Shown here: positions 51,428 through 60,331 of the stretch, piece after piece
How positions within the stretch are numbered: the first letter of the stretch is position 1
How the letters are laid out: every line of letters starts with the position of its first letter
Assembly: GCA_038252255.1 (NCBI GenBank)
Contig: JBBSAM010000016.1
Location: forward strand, 1-64,000
Origin: Chersky-806 sp038252255
GTDB taxonomy: Bacteria > Actinomycetota > Acidimicrobiia > IMCC26256 > JAENVU01
DNA length: 64,000 nucleotides
Direction: 5' to 3'
Notes under the pieces: model-generated
Told to the model about the DNA's origin: nothing
The model's input: only the letters and a program-made list of their open reading frames with translations
The model's database searches: none
Made by a program: the position numbers and the translations under genes

Positions 51428-52321
51428 ATGGAGATCCGCCAGATCGAGTACGTGGTCGGGGTGGTCGAGCACGGCGGCTTCACCCGCGCCGCGTCCGCCC
51501 TGCACGTGACCCAGCCGGCGCTGTCGGAAGGGGTGGCCCGGCTCGAAGCCGAGCTCGGGGTCCAGCTGTTCCACCGCGTGGGGCGGCGCGCGGTGATCTC
51601 CGCCGCCGGGACCGCGTTTCTCGAGCCCGCGCGCCAGCTGCTGCGGGACCGGGCGGTCCTCGCGACCTCGGTCGCCGCGGTCGCCGGCCTTGCCACCGGA
51701 ACGCTCGACCTGGTGGCCCTCCCGACGCTGGCGGTCTCACCGCTCGCACCGCTCGTCGGCCGGATGCGCCGCGCCCATCCCGGTGTCGTCGTGCACATCG
51801 AGCAACCCGACGACGCGGACGTCGTCACGACGCTCGTACGCTCCGGTCGATCCGAGATCGGGCTGGCCGAGCTGCCCGTCGACGAGCCCGGACTGGTCAG
51901 CGAGCCGCTGCAGACCCAGGAGCTCGTCCTCGTGCTCCCTATCTCGTCACCCCTCGCCGGGCGCCGCCGGCTGGCCGTCGCCGATCTGGCCGAGGTGCCG
52001 CTCGTCATGACGCCACCGGGCACCTCCATGCGACGGGTCATCGACGACGCGTTCGACGCCGCGGGGGTCAGCCCGACCATCGCGGTGGAGACGGAGCAGC
52101 GCGAAGCGATCGTCGCGCTCGTGCTCGCGGGCGCCGGTGGGAGCATCGTTCCGGCGCCGCTCGCCGAGTCCGCGCGGCCGGCCGGGGTGGTGACCGTCGC
52201 CCTCTCCCCACCGCTGCGCCGTTCGGTCGGCCTCGTCTGGCGGGCCGGACCGGTCTCCCCGGCGGCGCAGGCGTTCATCGATCTGAGCCGCGAGCCCGAG
52301 CCGGCGCCGCCTCGTGCCTAA
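51428..52321 (+). CDS. LysR-type transcriptional regulator
   Basis: The 297-residue protein has the N-terminal winged helix MEIRQIEYVVGVVEHGGFTR and LHVTQPALSEGVARLEAELG, then a periplasmic-binding-like effector domain. The 102-bp gap to the divergent permease includes an AT-richer patch at about 51,395-51,420 that probably holds the operator and promoters; no clean T-N11-A box stands out. Effector unknown, perhaps an anion linked to the permease. Confidence 0.9.
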   Translation: MEIRQIEYVVGVVEHGGFTRAASALHVTQPALSEGVARLEAELGVQLFHRVGRRAVISAAGTAFLEPARQLLRDRAVLATSVAAVAGLATGTLDLVALPTLAVSPLAPLVGRMRRAHPGVVVHIEQPDDADVVTTLVRSGRSEIGLAELPVDEPGLVSEPLQTQELVLVLPISSPLAGRRRLAVADLAEVPLVMTPPGTSMRRVIDDAFDAAGVSPTIAVETEQREAIVALVLAGAGGSIVPAPLAESARPAGVVTVALSPPLRRSVGLVWRAGPVSPAAQAFIDLSREPEPAPPRA

Positions 52322-52330
52322 TCTCGCAGC

Positions 52331-53062
52331 GTGGTGATCGGGCTCTCGTTCTTCGCAACGGCGGTGGCGACGCTGTTCGCGCAGGCCACGCTGGTGCGCT
52401 TCACCCGGGACCGGCGGCCCCAGGACCTGGCGTGGACGGTGTCGCTGGCCATGTTCGCCCTGGGCTCGGCGGCCCTGGCCACGGGCGTCTCGACCGGTTG
52501 GGACAACGGGACGTTCCGGGTCTTCTTCCTCCTCGGCGCCGTGCTGACCGTTCCGTGGCTCGCGCTCGGCACGATCTACCTCCTCGCGGGTCGCGAGCGC
52601 GGGCGCCGGGTGCAGTGGGGGCTCGTCCTCTTCTCCGGGTTGGCCACCGGGGTCCTGCTCACCGCCCCGGTCAAGGGGCCGATCTCGGGGGACGCGATAC
52701 CCGTCGGCAGCGACGTGTTCGGTGTGTTCCCGCGCGCGCTCGCCGGCATCGGCAGCGGCGTCGGCGCGATCGTGATCATCGCGGGCGCGCTCTGGTCCGC
52801 GTGGCGGTTCGCCCGGGCTCGGGACACTCCGGGCAACGGGCGGCGCGCCGCGGCAAACCTGCTCATCGCCTCGGGAACGATCGTGCTCTCGAGCGGGGGT
52901 CTGATCCAAGGGATCGCGGGCAAGGACCAAGCGTTCGTCATCTCACTCGCCACTGGCATCACCGTCGTCTACGCCGGCTTCCTGGTCGCGTCCGGAGCAA
53001 GCGCGAGAACCAGGGACCGGGGGAGCGCCCCCCGGTCCGAAGGGTTAGCCCGAGTGTCGTAG
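52331..53062 (+). CDS. Multi-pass membrane protein, unknown
   Basis: The 243-residue protein has about seven hydrophobic segments starting MVIGLSFFATAVATLFAQAT and a basic C-terminal tail. GTG 52331 is 9 bp after the LysR stop. It overlaps the convergent acyl-CoA ligase by 18 bp. I do not recognise a named family; no catalytic motif is visible. Confidence 0.75.
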   Translation: MVIGLSFFATAVATLFAQATLVRFTRDRRPQDLAWTVSLAMFALGSAALATGVSTGWDNGTFRVFFLLGAVLTVPWLALGTIYLLAGRERGRRVQWGLVLFSGLATGVLLTAPVKGPISGDAIPVGSDVFGVFPRALAGIGSGVGAIVIIAGALWSAWRFARARDTPGNGRRAAANLLIASGTIVLSSGGLIQGIAGKDQAFVISLATGITVVYAGFLVASGASARTRDRGSAPRSEGLARVS

Positions 53063-54505
53063 CTCGCGACGGAGGAGCTTGCCCGCATCGTTGCGCGGCA
53101 GCTCGGCGACGATCTCGACGGTCGCCGGCACCTTGTACCGCGCGAGCTGGCGCGCCGCGTGCTCGCGCACTCCTTCGACGGTCAGCGTCACCCCGGGCTC
53201 CGGGACCACCCACGCGGCCACGGCTTCCCCGGTGCGGGCGCTCGGGACACCGATCACCGCCGCGTCGGCGATCCCCGGGTGGTCGAGGAGCACCTCTTCC
53301 ACCTCGGCGGGAAAGATGTTGAAGCCCGACACGATGATGAGGTCCTTCTTGCGGTCGACCAGGCTCAGGTAGCCGTCGTCGTCTGCCACCGCGACGTCGC
53401 CGGTGCGGAGCCAGCCGTCGACGAGCACCCGTGCCGTCGCATCGGGATCGTCCCAGTACCCCACGAAGACGTTGGGTCCCCGCACCCAGATCTCGCCCGG
53501 GTCCCCGGCGACGACGTCCTCGCCGTCGTCGCCCACCAGCCGCACATCGACTCCCGGCAGCGGTGGGCCGATGGACCCGAAGCGCGGGGCGTTCTCGACC
53601 GCGGTGGTGCTCACGATCGGCGCGGCTTCGGTCAGGCCGTAGCCCTCGTGGATCGTGATGCCGAACCGGTCCAGGAAGCTCTCGGCGCGCTCGAGGGGGA
53701 GCTCGGCCGCCCCCGACACCGCGAGCCGGACCGACGAGAACGACACCGGCGAGGCGAGGGTCTCGGGCAGATCGAGGATCGCGCCGAACATCGTCGGGAC
53801 ACCCGCAAGGATCGTGACCTCGTGCTTGCGCACCAGCTCGACCGCGCGCGCCGCGTCGAAGTGGTCGAGCAGCACGGTACGACCACCCGCGTGCAGCCCG
53901 ACGCCGAGCGAGACGTTGAGCCCGAAGACGTGGAAGAACGGGAGCGCGGCAAGCCCGACGTCGTCGGGACCGACCTGCAACCCGGGGTGCGCCTGCACCT
54001 GGCCGATGTTCGCCGCGAGGTTCCCGTGGGTGAGCATCGCCGCACGCGGTGCGCCGGCGGTGCCCGAGGTGAAGAGCAGCACGGCGATCTCCCCGTCGTC
54101 GCGCTCGGTCTCCGCCTCCATGCGGTTGCCGGTGAGGACGTCGCTCACAGTGCGCGCGCCCGGAAGATCGACGAGGTCGTCCGTGCCGGGTCCGCGGAGG
54201 AGATGCCGGGCGCCGACCTTCGCGGTTTGCGCGGCGATCACCGACGCCGGCGCGAGCGGGTTCAGCGGGACCGCGACCGCGCCGGCCCACAGCGCGCCGA
54301 GGTAGGCGGTGACGAAGGCGATGTCGTTGTGGCCGGCGATCGCCACCCGGTCGCCGGGAGCGATCCCGAGTCCGGCGATGCCCTGCGCCGCCTCGGCGGC
54401 CAGTGCCTCCAGCTCCCCGTACGGCACCAGCCGCTCGCCGTCGAGCAGGGCGACCGCGTCCGGGCTCTCATCGGCGTGGTGCAGGAGGACCGACACCAGA
54501 TTCAC
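53045..54505 (-). CDS. Class I acyl-CoA ligase (AMP-forming)
   Basis: The 486-residue enzyme activates a carboxylic acid as acyl-AMP and then makes the CoA thioester. The P-loop reads LLFTSGTAGAPRAAMLTHGN (Arg where Lys is usual); GYGLTEAAPIVSTT and GWLRTGDVAVADDDGYLSLV follow. The catalytic Lys is in LPRNDAGKLLRREL. GTG 54505 is chosen because it precedes the conserved NLVSVLLHHADESPDA region. It is related to long-chain fatty acid ligases but shorter; the substrate is unknown. Confidence 0.87.
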   Translation of the reverse strand: MNLVSVLLHHADESPDAVALLDGERLVPYGELEALAAEAAQGIAGLGIAPGDRVAIAGHNDIAFVTAYLGALWAGAVAVPLNPLAPASVIAAQTAKVGARHLLRGPGTDDLVDLPGARTVSDVLTGNRMEAETERDDGEIAVLLFTSGTAGAPRAAMLTHGNLAANIGQVQAHPGLQVGPDDVGLAALPFFHVFGLNVSLGVGLHAGGRTVLLDHFDAARAVELVRKHEVTILAGVPTMFGAILDLPETLASPVSFSSVRLAVSGAAELPLERAESFLDRFGITIHEGYGLTEAAPIVSTTAVENAPRFGSIGPPLPGVDVRLVGDDGEDVVAGDPGEIWVRGPNVFVGYWDDPDATARVLVDGWLRTGDVAVADDDGYLSLVDRKKDLIIVSGFNIFPAEVEEVLLDHPGIADAAVIGVPSARTGEAVAAWVVPEPGVTLTVEGVREHAARQLARYKVPATVEIVAELPRNDAGKLLRRELRHSG

Positions 54506-55021
54506 GGGCGGAGTCTGGCAGACCCATCGCGGGCGCCCGCTGGCGGAGCCGAGGAGCGATCCCGGAGGACCAGGAGAAAAATCGCCCAAAGTCGGAATTC
54601 ATGCTCAAGCGACCACAAGGTGTCGCCGATGTACCCATTGTTCCAATCGAGCAGGCAAAGGGGAGCGGGCGATGGGAGGGACGAGCGGCATGCGGAGCGA
54701 CCGAGGCATCCGACCCGACCTGCCGCGCACCCGGTCCCTGACCGCATCGCTGCACCGTTCCACCGCTCTCACAGATTCCACCGCTCTCACAGATCCGGGG
54801 TTCCGGTGCGTGGGCGTGGGCGTACTGAGCGCCGAGGAGACGCCCGTCTCCGAGGCGTTCATGGAACCAGCCTCCCAGCCCGCCCCAAGCACGTCTGCGT
54901 CCGCAGCCGGAGCCCCGTTCTCGATGCCGCGGGTCGCGCGGTCGGTGCCGAACGCACCGGCCGCGCCCCCGGCAACTCTCGTCTAGCGCTCCGGTCTCGG
55001 GCCCTGGTCTCGGGCCGCCGC
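54506..55021. other. Gene-less 516-bp region
   Basis: No frame here looks like a protein on either strand. It holds a less GC-rich patch at about 54,575-54,665 (with AAAAAT and AAAG runs) next to the ligase start, and an 18-bp tandem duplication at 54,758. It lies between two minus-strand genes and may carry the ligase promoter or a small RNA; I could not match any known RNA family. Confidence 0.5.
54758..54793. repeat. Tandem duplication of an 18-bp unit
   Basis: TTCCACCGCTCTCACAGA occurs twice in a row without mismatch, followed by TCCGG. As two 18-bp units it preserves any reading frame, but the surrounding frames are not coding. Confidence 0.85.
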
Positions 55022-55114
55022 CTAGGGGCCGACGCGGAAGACGAACTGCAACAGCGCCGCCCCGAGGATCAGGATGAGCAGCACCGCGAGGGCGATCGTG
55101 GTTCCCGGTCTCAC
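55022..55114 (-). CDS. 30-residue single-helix membrane peptide
   Basis: The GTG at 55114 overlaps the stop of the SAM hydroxide adenosyltransferase gene as GTGA, the coupling used throughout this window. The peptide has a short basic N-terminus (MRPGTT), a hydrophobic run IALAVLLILILGAALLQFVF and ends RVGP before a TAG. It would be a single membrane helix with an outside C-terminus. No known family. The overlap and clean helix support it, but its small size leaves doubt. Confidence 0.6.
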   Translation of the reverse strand: MRPGTTIALAVLLILILGAALLQFVFRVGP

Positions 55115-55941
55115 TGAGCGCCTCCTGGGGGCGGAACGACGGTGATGCCCGCGCCGGCGCGCAGGTTGCACTCCTCGGCCGCCGAGCGACGATCGAGGGC
55201 GACGGCGAGCAACCCGTAGGAGTCGACGAGCACGACGAGCTCCGACGGCTTGGCCTCCGCGTAGGTATGCACCCAGCGGGCCATGCGCGCCTGGCCGCCG
55301 AACCGCAGCTCCACGGATCCGCCGACGTCCACCCTGTGGGCCCGCAGCTCGGCGGGGTCGATGTTGAGCTGGCAGTTCCCGAACCGGTCCACCCACCAGA
55401 CCTCGCCGACGATGGCGCCGTCCTCCTCGTTCGGGAGCGACACCAGCCCGGGCACCATCCCGATCGGGTCGATCTCCTCGCCCAGTGCGCCGAGGGGCAC
55501 ACCGGACGCGAGGTAGCCGGCGGCCGGGGCGAAGATGTCGCGACCGGCGAAGGTCGGGCCGGGCGACGGCAGGTGATAGTCCTCATTGGTGAGGGACACG
55601 GCGCGGGTGGAACCGCCGACCATCGCGACCGCCGGTGCGAGCAGCCCGTTGTCCGGTCCGAGGAAGACACCGGACTCGGTCTCGACCGCGATCGCGCGCC
55701 GGTCGGTACCGACGCCGGGATCGACGACGGCGAGCACGATCCCCTCGGGGAGGTACTGCACCGCACGGACGAGCGCGAGCGCACCGGCGCGGACGTCGTG
55801 CGCGGGGATGTCGTGCGTGATGTTGATGACGGTCAGCTCGGGCGCCAGGCCGAGCATGACGGCCTGGCAGATGCCCACGAACTCGTCGGCGTACCCGTAG
55901 TCGGAGAGGAACGAGACGAACTTCGGCGCTTCTTCGGGCAC
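55111..55941 (-). CDS. SAM hydroxide adenosyltransferase (DUF62)
   Basis: The 276-residue enzyme splits S-adenosylmethionine with water to adenosine and methionine. The N-terminal FLSDYGYADEFVGICQAVM, the VVDPGVGTDRRAIAVET segment and the C-terminal domain motif DRFGNCQLNI are typical. The family is related to fluorinase but lacks the halide loop. GTG 55941. The 76 bp to the BldC-like gene suggest a shared transcript. Confidence 0.9.
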   Translation of the reverse strand: MPEEAPKFVSFLSDYGYADEFVGICQAVMLGLAPELTVINITHDIPAHDVRAGALALVRAVQYLPEGIVLAVVDPGVGTDRRAIAVETESGVFLGPDNGLLAPAVAMVGGSTRAVSLTNEDYHLPSPGPTFAGRDIFAPAAGYLASGVPLGALGEEIDPIGMVPGLVSLPNEEDGAIVGEVWWVDRFGNCQLNIDPAELRAHRVDVGGSVELRFGGQARMARWVHTYAEAKPSELVVLVDSYGLLAVALDRRSAAEECNLRAGAGITVVPPPGGAQ

Positions 55942-56017
55942 GAGGCGAGGTTACGTCGGAGTGTTGCGCTCCAGCGGACCCGAACCGAGATGAGACGCGA
56001 CGGAGGAGGAGAGAGGC

Positions 56018-56206
56018 TTATTGGGTGTAGCGCTGGCCGAGGTACGCGTCGACGTCCACGTCGCGCACGCGGAAGGAACGCCCGACACGGACTGCGGGGA
56101 GATCGCCGGCCTTGATGAGCCGGTAGACCGTCATGGTCGAAACCCGCATCAGCTCGGCTACTTCCTGCACCGTGAGAAAGCGCGATGTCGAGAACGACTG
56201 CGCCAC
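56018..56206 (-). CDS. BldC-like excisionase-family DNA-binding protein
   Basis: The 62-residue protein is a bare MerR-like winged helix: FLTVQEVAELMRVSTMTVYR followed by AGDLPAVRVGRSFRVRDVDV. It resembles Streptomyces BldC and M. tuberculosis Rv0500A, which also lies next to proC. GTG 56206 has AGGGG nine bases ahead. BldC binds direct repeats cooperatively and controls development; here the targets are unknown. Confidence 0.88.
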   Translation of the reverse strand: MAQSFSTSRFLTVQEVAELMRVSTMTVYRLIKAGDLPAVRVGRSFRVRDVDVDAYLGQRYTQ

Positions 56207-56237
56207 GCGGCCTAGCCCCTTCCTCCGTCCCGGCCGG

Positions 56238-56267
56238 AGCGTATGCGTATGTTCAGCACGTTGTCGA
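56238..56267 (-). promoter_or_regulatory. Candidate promoter of the BldC-like gene
   Basis: On the minus strand TCGACA (56,262-56,267) and TACGCT (56,238-56,243) are separated by 18 bases, 32 bp before the GTG start. Two tandem CATACG units precede the -10. Confidence 0.45.
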
Positions 56268-56283
56268 GTGTGGTGCTTGTGGC

Positions 56284-57114
56284 TCAGGGGGCGTCGGTGG
56301 AGTTTGAGAGGTTCAGCAGCGGCTCGAGTGCCGAGTAGGCGGACGCCGGGCGGCGCTCGTGCATCGGCACCACCGTCACGGGAAGCCCGCGGCAGGCGGC
56401 GAGGCCCAGCGCGATCGCATCCAGATCGGCAATGGCGACGGACTCGATCCCCGCGCGCAGCGCCCCGCCGGCATAGCCGCGGTCCCCGACGACGAGGTCC
56501 GGGTAGGGCACCGTGAACAGCAGCTCGTCGATGGCCTCGACGCCGGGATCGGCGAGCAGGGCGTCGCCGTCGGTCAGCACCGCGACGCCCCCGACCCACC
56601 AGAGCCGGACCGACGCGCGGCCCGCCGCGTGGATCGGACCGGCCTCGCCGGAGTCGAGCAGGTGGCCGCCGGCCGACCGGCAGAGCCGGGCGAGCGATTG
56701 GTGCAGCGGGAGCAGGGAGGCCGGCCGGCTGGTCGCGACGAGGATCCGACCGCCCCGGCGCGCGACGTCGAGCACCCGACCGCGGGCGGCGACCACTCCG
56801 GCGAGCAGCCGATCCGGGTCGATCGCGACCGTCGGCTCATCGATGTTCCAACCCCAGACCTCCATGGCCGTCGCACGGAGCTCCGCGAGATCAACGCCCG
56901 CGAACCGATCGAGCCCGAGCAGCGCCGGTGGGTCACCGCCGATGACGCGCCGCATGACCGACAGGACCTCGGTTCGACCGAGCCGGTCGTGCTTCCCCGC
57001 GATCCGAGACTTCACCACGAGCGAACGCGGGCTCGGCCGGCGCGGCTCGTGGCGGACCCGCGCGACCGGCGCCTGCTCGAGCCGCGGCGGGCGGCGGGCG
57101 GCCCGACGACTCAC
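56284..57114 (-). CDS. Phosphatase-like protein downstream of proC
   Basis: The 276-residue protein has a hydrophilic Arg/Pro-rich N-terminus, then GGRILVATSRPASLLPLHQS, GVAVLTDGDALLADPGVEAI and PDLVVGDRGYAGGALRAGIE. This pattern matches actinobacterial proteins annotated as phosphatases that adjoin proC; the catalytic residues are not established. GTG 57114 overlaps the proC stop as GTGA. I would treat the enzymatic label as tentative. Confidence 0.7.
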   Translation of the reverse strand: MSRRAARRPPRLEQAPVARVRHEPRRPSPRSLVVKSRIAGKHDRLGRTEVLSVMRRVIGGDPPALLGLDRFAGVDLAELRATAMEVWGWNIDEPTVAIDPDRLLAGVVAARGRVLDVARRGGRILVATSRPASLLPLHQSLARLCRSAGGHLLDSGEAGPIHAAGRASVRLWWVGGVAVLTDGDALLADPGVEAIDELLFTVPYPDLVVGDRGYAGGALRAGIESVAIADLDAIALGLAACRGLPVTVVPMHERRPASAYSALEPLLNLSNSTDAP

Positions 57115-57938
57115 GAGCCGGCTCCGGAGCTCGGTGATGTCGCACCGAGCTCGCGGGAGCGGTCGGTCGCCGCGGTCACCGCGTTGAGGATCGCACCGCG
57201 CATCGAGCCCTGTTCCAGCGCGCGGAGCCCCGCCGCGGTCGTGCCGCCGGGCGAGGTCACCGCGGCGCGCAGCGCCTCCGGTCCTTCGCTGCTGTCGACC
57301 AGCAGCGCGCCGGCGCCGAAGATGGTCTGGTGCACCAGCGTGACCGCGACGTCGCGCGGTAGGCCGTTGAGCACCCCGCCCTCGATGAGCGCTTCCGCGA
57401 GCAGGAAGACGTAGGCAGGCCCCGAGCCGGAGAGCCCGGTGACGGCATCGAGCATCTTCTCCGGCACCCGCACGACGATGCCGACCGCACCGAGGATCCG
57501 CTCGGCCCGCTCGAGGTCCGCCTCCCCGGCGTGGCTCCCGGCGGCGATCGCGGACGCGCCCCGGCGGACCAGAGCCGGCGTGTTCGGCATCGCCCGGATC
57601 ACCGGCCGCCCGGGCACCGCGGCCTCGAGCTCGGCGATGGTGATCCCGGCGGCGATCGAGAGCACGAGCGCGTCCTCGCCGAGCGAGGCGAGCGCGGTGC
57701 CGAGCGCATCGCTCACGTGTTGCGGCTTCAGCGCGACGATCACGACGTCGGCTTCCGGCACGGCCCACGCCGGGCTCGGCACGACCCGAACCCCCGGATG
57801 GTCGGCTTCGATCGCATGACGGCGGTCCGGGTCGATCTCCGCGACGGAGAGCGCCTCGGGCTCGAAGCCCGCGTCGAGCAACCCGGCGAGGAGGGCCTCG
57901 CCCATGCGGCCACCCCCGAGGAGCGCGATGCGGATCAC
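57111..57938 (-). CDS. proC: Pyrroline-5-carboxylate reductase
   Basis: ProC makes proline from pyrroline-5-carboxylate with NAD(P)H. The N-terminal dinucleotide motif is IALLGGGRMGEALLAGLL, and the C-terminal signature reads VTSPGGTTAAGLRALEQG. I choose GTG 57938, which begins directly at the first strand (275 residues); a longer frame adds an Arg-rich stretch that is not protein-like. The 245 bp upstream contain no gene. Confidence 0.95.
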   Translation of the reverse strand: MIRIALLGGGRMGEALLAGLLDAGFEPEALSVAEIDPDRRHAIEADHPGVRVVPSPAWAVPEADVVIVALKPQHVSDALGTALASLGEDALVLSIAAGITIAELEAAVPGRPVIRAMPNTPALVRRGASAIAAGSHAGEADLERAERILGAVGIVVRVPEKMLDAVTGLSGSGPAYVFLLAEALIEGGVLNGLPRDVAVTLVHQTIFGAGALLVDSSEGPEALRAAVTSPGGTTAAGLRALEQGSMRGAILNAVTAATDRSRELGATSPSSGAGS

Positions 57939-58183
57939 ACTTCGAGGGTACCGGCGCGTGCAACGCGCGGCCCGCCATTCGTTGCGAACCGAGCATGAAC
58001 GCGGGTGGGCCCGAGGAACGATCGGCCTGCTTCGCACTTCCCCGAACGAAGCGAGCGTCCTGCACCTCGGGCCTCACCCTGCCGGCACCCGTCGGAGCCG
58101 ACCGGGGTCACCGTACTGACCCTCGACCGCCAATGCAAACGGAGGCAACCGCAGGATTCCGGATGGAACCGGATGCTATGAGG

Positions 58184-58639
58184 TCAGCCCCCGCGGGGCC
58201 GGAACGCGATCGAGACCGCCGCTTGGAACCACCGTTCCGTGAGCTCGAACAGCACGCCGATGATCCGGTCGAGCTCCTGCTCGCTGAGATGCTCGAGCGC
58301 GACGCGACCGGTGAGGTAGACGTCGCCGTCACGGCCCAGGGAGAAGCGCGCCGCATAGAGGTCGTGGTTGCGACGCAGCAGCCATTCGTTCAGCTCCGCG
58401 CGCCGCTCTCCGTCGTCCGGCGAGGGAAGGAAGTAGAGCTCGTACCGGAGGGTGCGTTGGTGAAGATCGAAGTAGATGGTGGCGGCATCGCGTCCGTCGC
58501 AACCGAAGCGCAGGTACCAACGGCGCAGCTCGGGGTCGTACTCGACGTGTTGCACGGACGCCTGCTCGCGTACCGGGCCCCAGAGGTGCGCGTCGATGAG
58601 CGCGTGAGCAGCGTCGAGATCCGCGTCGACCGGCGTCAT
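58184..58639 (-). CDS. YbjN domain-containing protein
   Basis: The 151-residue protein has the YbjN fold, with RWYLRFGCDGRDAATIYFDL and LLRRNHDLYAARFSLGRDGD. ATG 58639 overlaps the mshA stop by 4 bp. The pair mshA-ybjN is conserved in mycobacteria (Rv0486-Rv0487). The fold resembles type III secretion chaperones; a link to mycothiol synthesis is suggested only by position. Confidence 0.85.
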   Translation of the reverse strand: MTPVDADLDAAHALIDAHLWGPVREQASVQHVEYDPELRRWYLRFGCDGRDAATIYFDLHQRTLRYELYFLPSPDDGERRAELNEWLLRRNHDLYAARFSLGRDGDVYLTGRVALEHLSEQELDRIIGVLFELTERWFQAAVSIAFRPRGG

Positions 58640-59871
58640 TGACACGAGACGGGCTCGCGCGCCAAGAGGTCGGCGTACAACCTCCGCAAGCGGGCCGCGG
58701 TGATGCTCCAGGCGTAGCGACGTGAGCCTGCTTCCGCGTTCGCGCCCATCCCGGCGCTGAGCTCTGGCGCGCCCAGCAGCATCGAGACCGGGCCCGCGAA
58801 GTCGAGGGGATCGCGACCGTCGACGAGGAAGCCGGTGCTGCCGTCGACGACGAGTGAGCGCAGCCCGCCCACGCTGGCGGCGACGACCGGCGTCCCGCAC
58901 GCGGCCGCTTCGAGCGCCACCAGCCCGAACGACTCGGTCCGGCTCGGAACGAGGCAGACGTCCACCGCGCGGTAGAAGGTGGCGAGCCGCTCATGCGGTT
59001 GCGGAGGGACGAAGCGCACCTGGTCTTCCAGGCCGAGCGAGTGGACGAGCTCGTGGAGCCGCACGAGCTCGGCCGCGCCACCCGGCCCGCTGGGGCCTCC
59101 GACGATGAGGAGCACGGCGCTCGAGTCCTTCAGCGCGGCCAGCGTCCGCACCGCGAGGTCGGCGCCCTTCAACGGCTGGATGCGGCCGACGAAGAGAAGC
59201 GTGGGCCGGCTCTCGAGACCGAGCGCGACACGGGCCGCCCGGCGGTCCGTGGGTGCGACCGCGGAGAACACCTCGTGGTCCACGCCGGGCGGGACGATCT
59301 CGACGCGATCACGATCGGCGCCGTAGAGACCGACGAGCTGCTCGCGCTCGTCCGCGGTGGACGCGAGCATGAGGTCGGTGCAGCTGATGATCTCTTGCTC
59401 GACCCGGGCGCGTTGTTCGGGATCGTCGTCCATCCCGGCCTCGGCCTTCACGCGCGCCAGCGTGTGGAAGGTCGCGACGAGAGGGAGGTCCAGCACGTGC
59501 TTCAGCTGGTGGCCGATCGCGCCCGAGATCCAGTAGTTCGCATGGAGCGCCTCGTACCGGACGTCTTCGACGCTCATGTGATCGAGCGTCGCCTGCGCCA
59601 GCGGCTCGATGAGGTCGATCAGATCGTGCTTCGCCACGGGCTCGGGCGGGCCCGCGGAGAGGTGCACGACCCGGAACCCCGGTTCGATGTCCACCACTGC
59701 GGGCTGGCCCGGGTGATCCCGACGGGTGAGGACGTCACACCCGACGCCGGCACGTGCGAGTGCCGAGGCCAGCGCCCGCACGTAGACGTTCATGCCCCCG
59801 CCGTCGCCCGCACCGGGCTGGGCCAGGGGCGACGTGTGCACGCTGAGGACGGCGAGACGGCGCAACGACAT
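58636..59871 (-). CDS. mshA: D-inositol-3-phosphate glycosyltransferase
   Basis: MshA begins mycothiol synthesis by adding N-acetylglucosamine to inositol 3-phosphate. The GT4 protein (411 residues) has the N-terminal GAGDGGGMNVYVRALASALA, LFVGRIQPLKGADLAVRTLA and the C-terminal PSRTESFGLVALEAAACGTP with the nucleotide-sugar Glu. ATG 59871. Mycothiol is confined to Actinobacteria, which supports the phylum call. Confidence 0.95.
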   Translation of the reverse strand: MSLRRLAVLSVHTSPLAQPGAGDGGGMNVYVRALASALARAGVGCDVLTRRDHPGQPAVVDIEPGFRVVHLSAGPPEPVAKHDLIDLIEPLAQATLDHMSVEDVRYEALHANYWISGAIGHQLKHVLDLPLVATFHTLARVKAEAGMDDDPEQRARVEQEIISCTDLMLASTADEREQLVGLYGADRDRVEIVPPGVDHEVFSAVAPTDRRAARVALGLESRPTLLFVGRIQPLKGADLAVRTLAALKDSSAVLLIVGGPSGPGGAAELVRLHELVHSLGLEDQVRFVPPQPHERLATFYRAVDVCLVPSRTESFGLVALEAAACGTPVVAASVGGLRSLVVDGSTGFLVDGRDPLDFAGPVSMLLGAPELSAGMGANAEAGSRRYAWSITAARLRRLYADLLAREPVSCQ

Positions 59872-59939
59872 ACCGGACGGATCCTAACCGTGGGCTCCCA
59901 CGGCTCCTCCTTCCGGTGATGGGGCGCGTGATCGGTCGG

Positions 59940-60329
59940 TCAGGCGCCCCGGTCGACGGCCTCGGGCATCTCCCGCTCGCGTTGGAACGACCGGTAGATG
60001 TCGATCAGGGCCTGCTTCTGCCGATCGCTGATGCTCGGATCACCGTGGATCTGGGCCACGAGATCGCGCTCGTCTTCGCGCTCGTCCAGGATTCCGGCCC
60101 GGACGTACAGCGTCTCGGCCGAGATCTGCAGACCCCGAGCGATCGCCTGGAGGATCTCCGCGCTCGGCTTCCGCAACCCGCGCTCGATCTGGCTGAGGTA
60201 GGGGTTCGAGATCCCGGCGAGCTCGCTCAGCTTGCGCAGCGAGAGCCGGTCGCGGCGACGCTGGTCCCGGATGAACTCCCCGAGATCGCGCAGTCTCGAC
60301 TCGACCGCGTCCGCGGGAGTCGGCGCCAC
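59940..60329 (-). CDS. XRE-family transcriptional regulator
   Basis: The 129-residue protein has a lambda-repressor-like helix-turn-helix at about 25-75 (LSLRKLSELAGISNPYLSQI, IARGLQISAETLYVRAG), followed by a charged helical tail. It resembles M. tuberculosis Rv0474. GTG 60329 is 2 bp after the RsiG-like gene, so the two are in one operon. It may regulate that operon. Confidence 0.88.
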   Translation of the reverse strand: MAPTPADAVESRLRDLGEFIRDQRRRDRLSLRKLSELAGISNPYLSQIERGLRKPSAEILQAIARGLQISAETLYVRAGILDEREDERDLVAQIHGDPSISDRQKQALIDIYRSFQREREMPEAVDRGA

Positions 60330-60331
60330 GA

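Noticed and set aside
54605..54892. Minus-strand 95-residue frame in the gene-less region
   Set aside because: Contains a repeat-derived segment, lacks a plausible ribosome site and has no recognisable fold.
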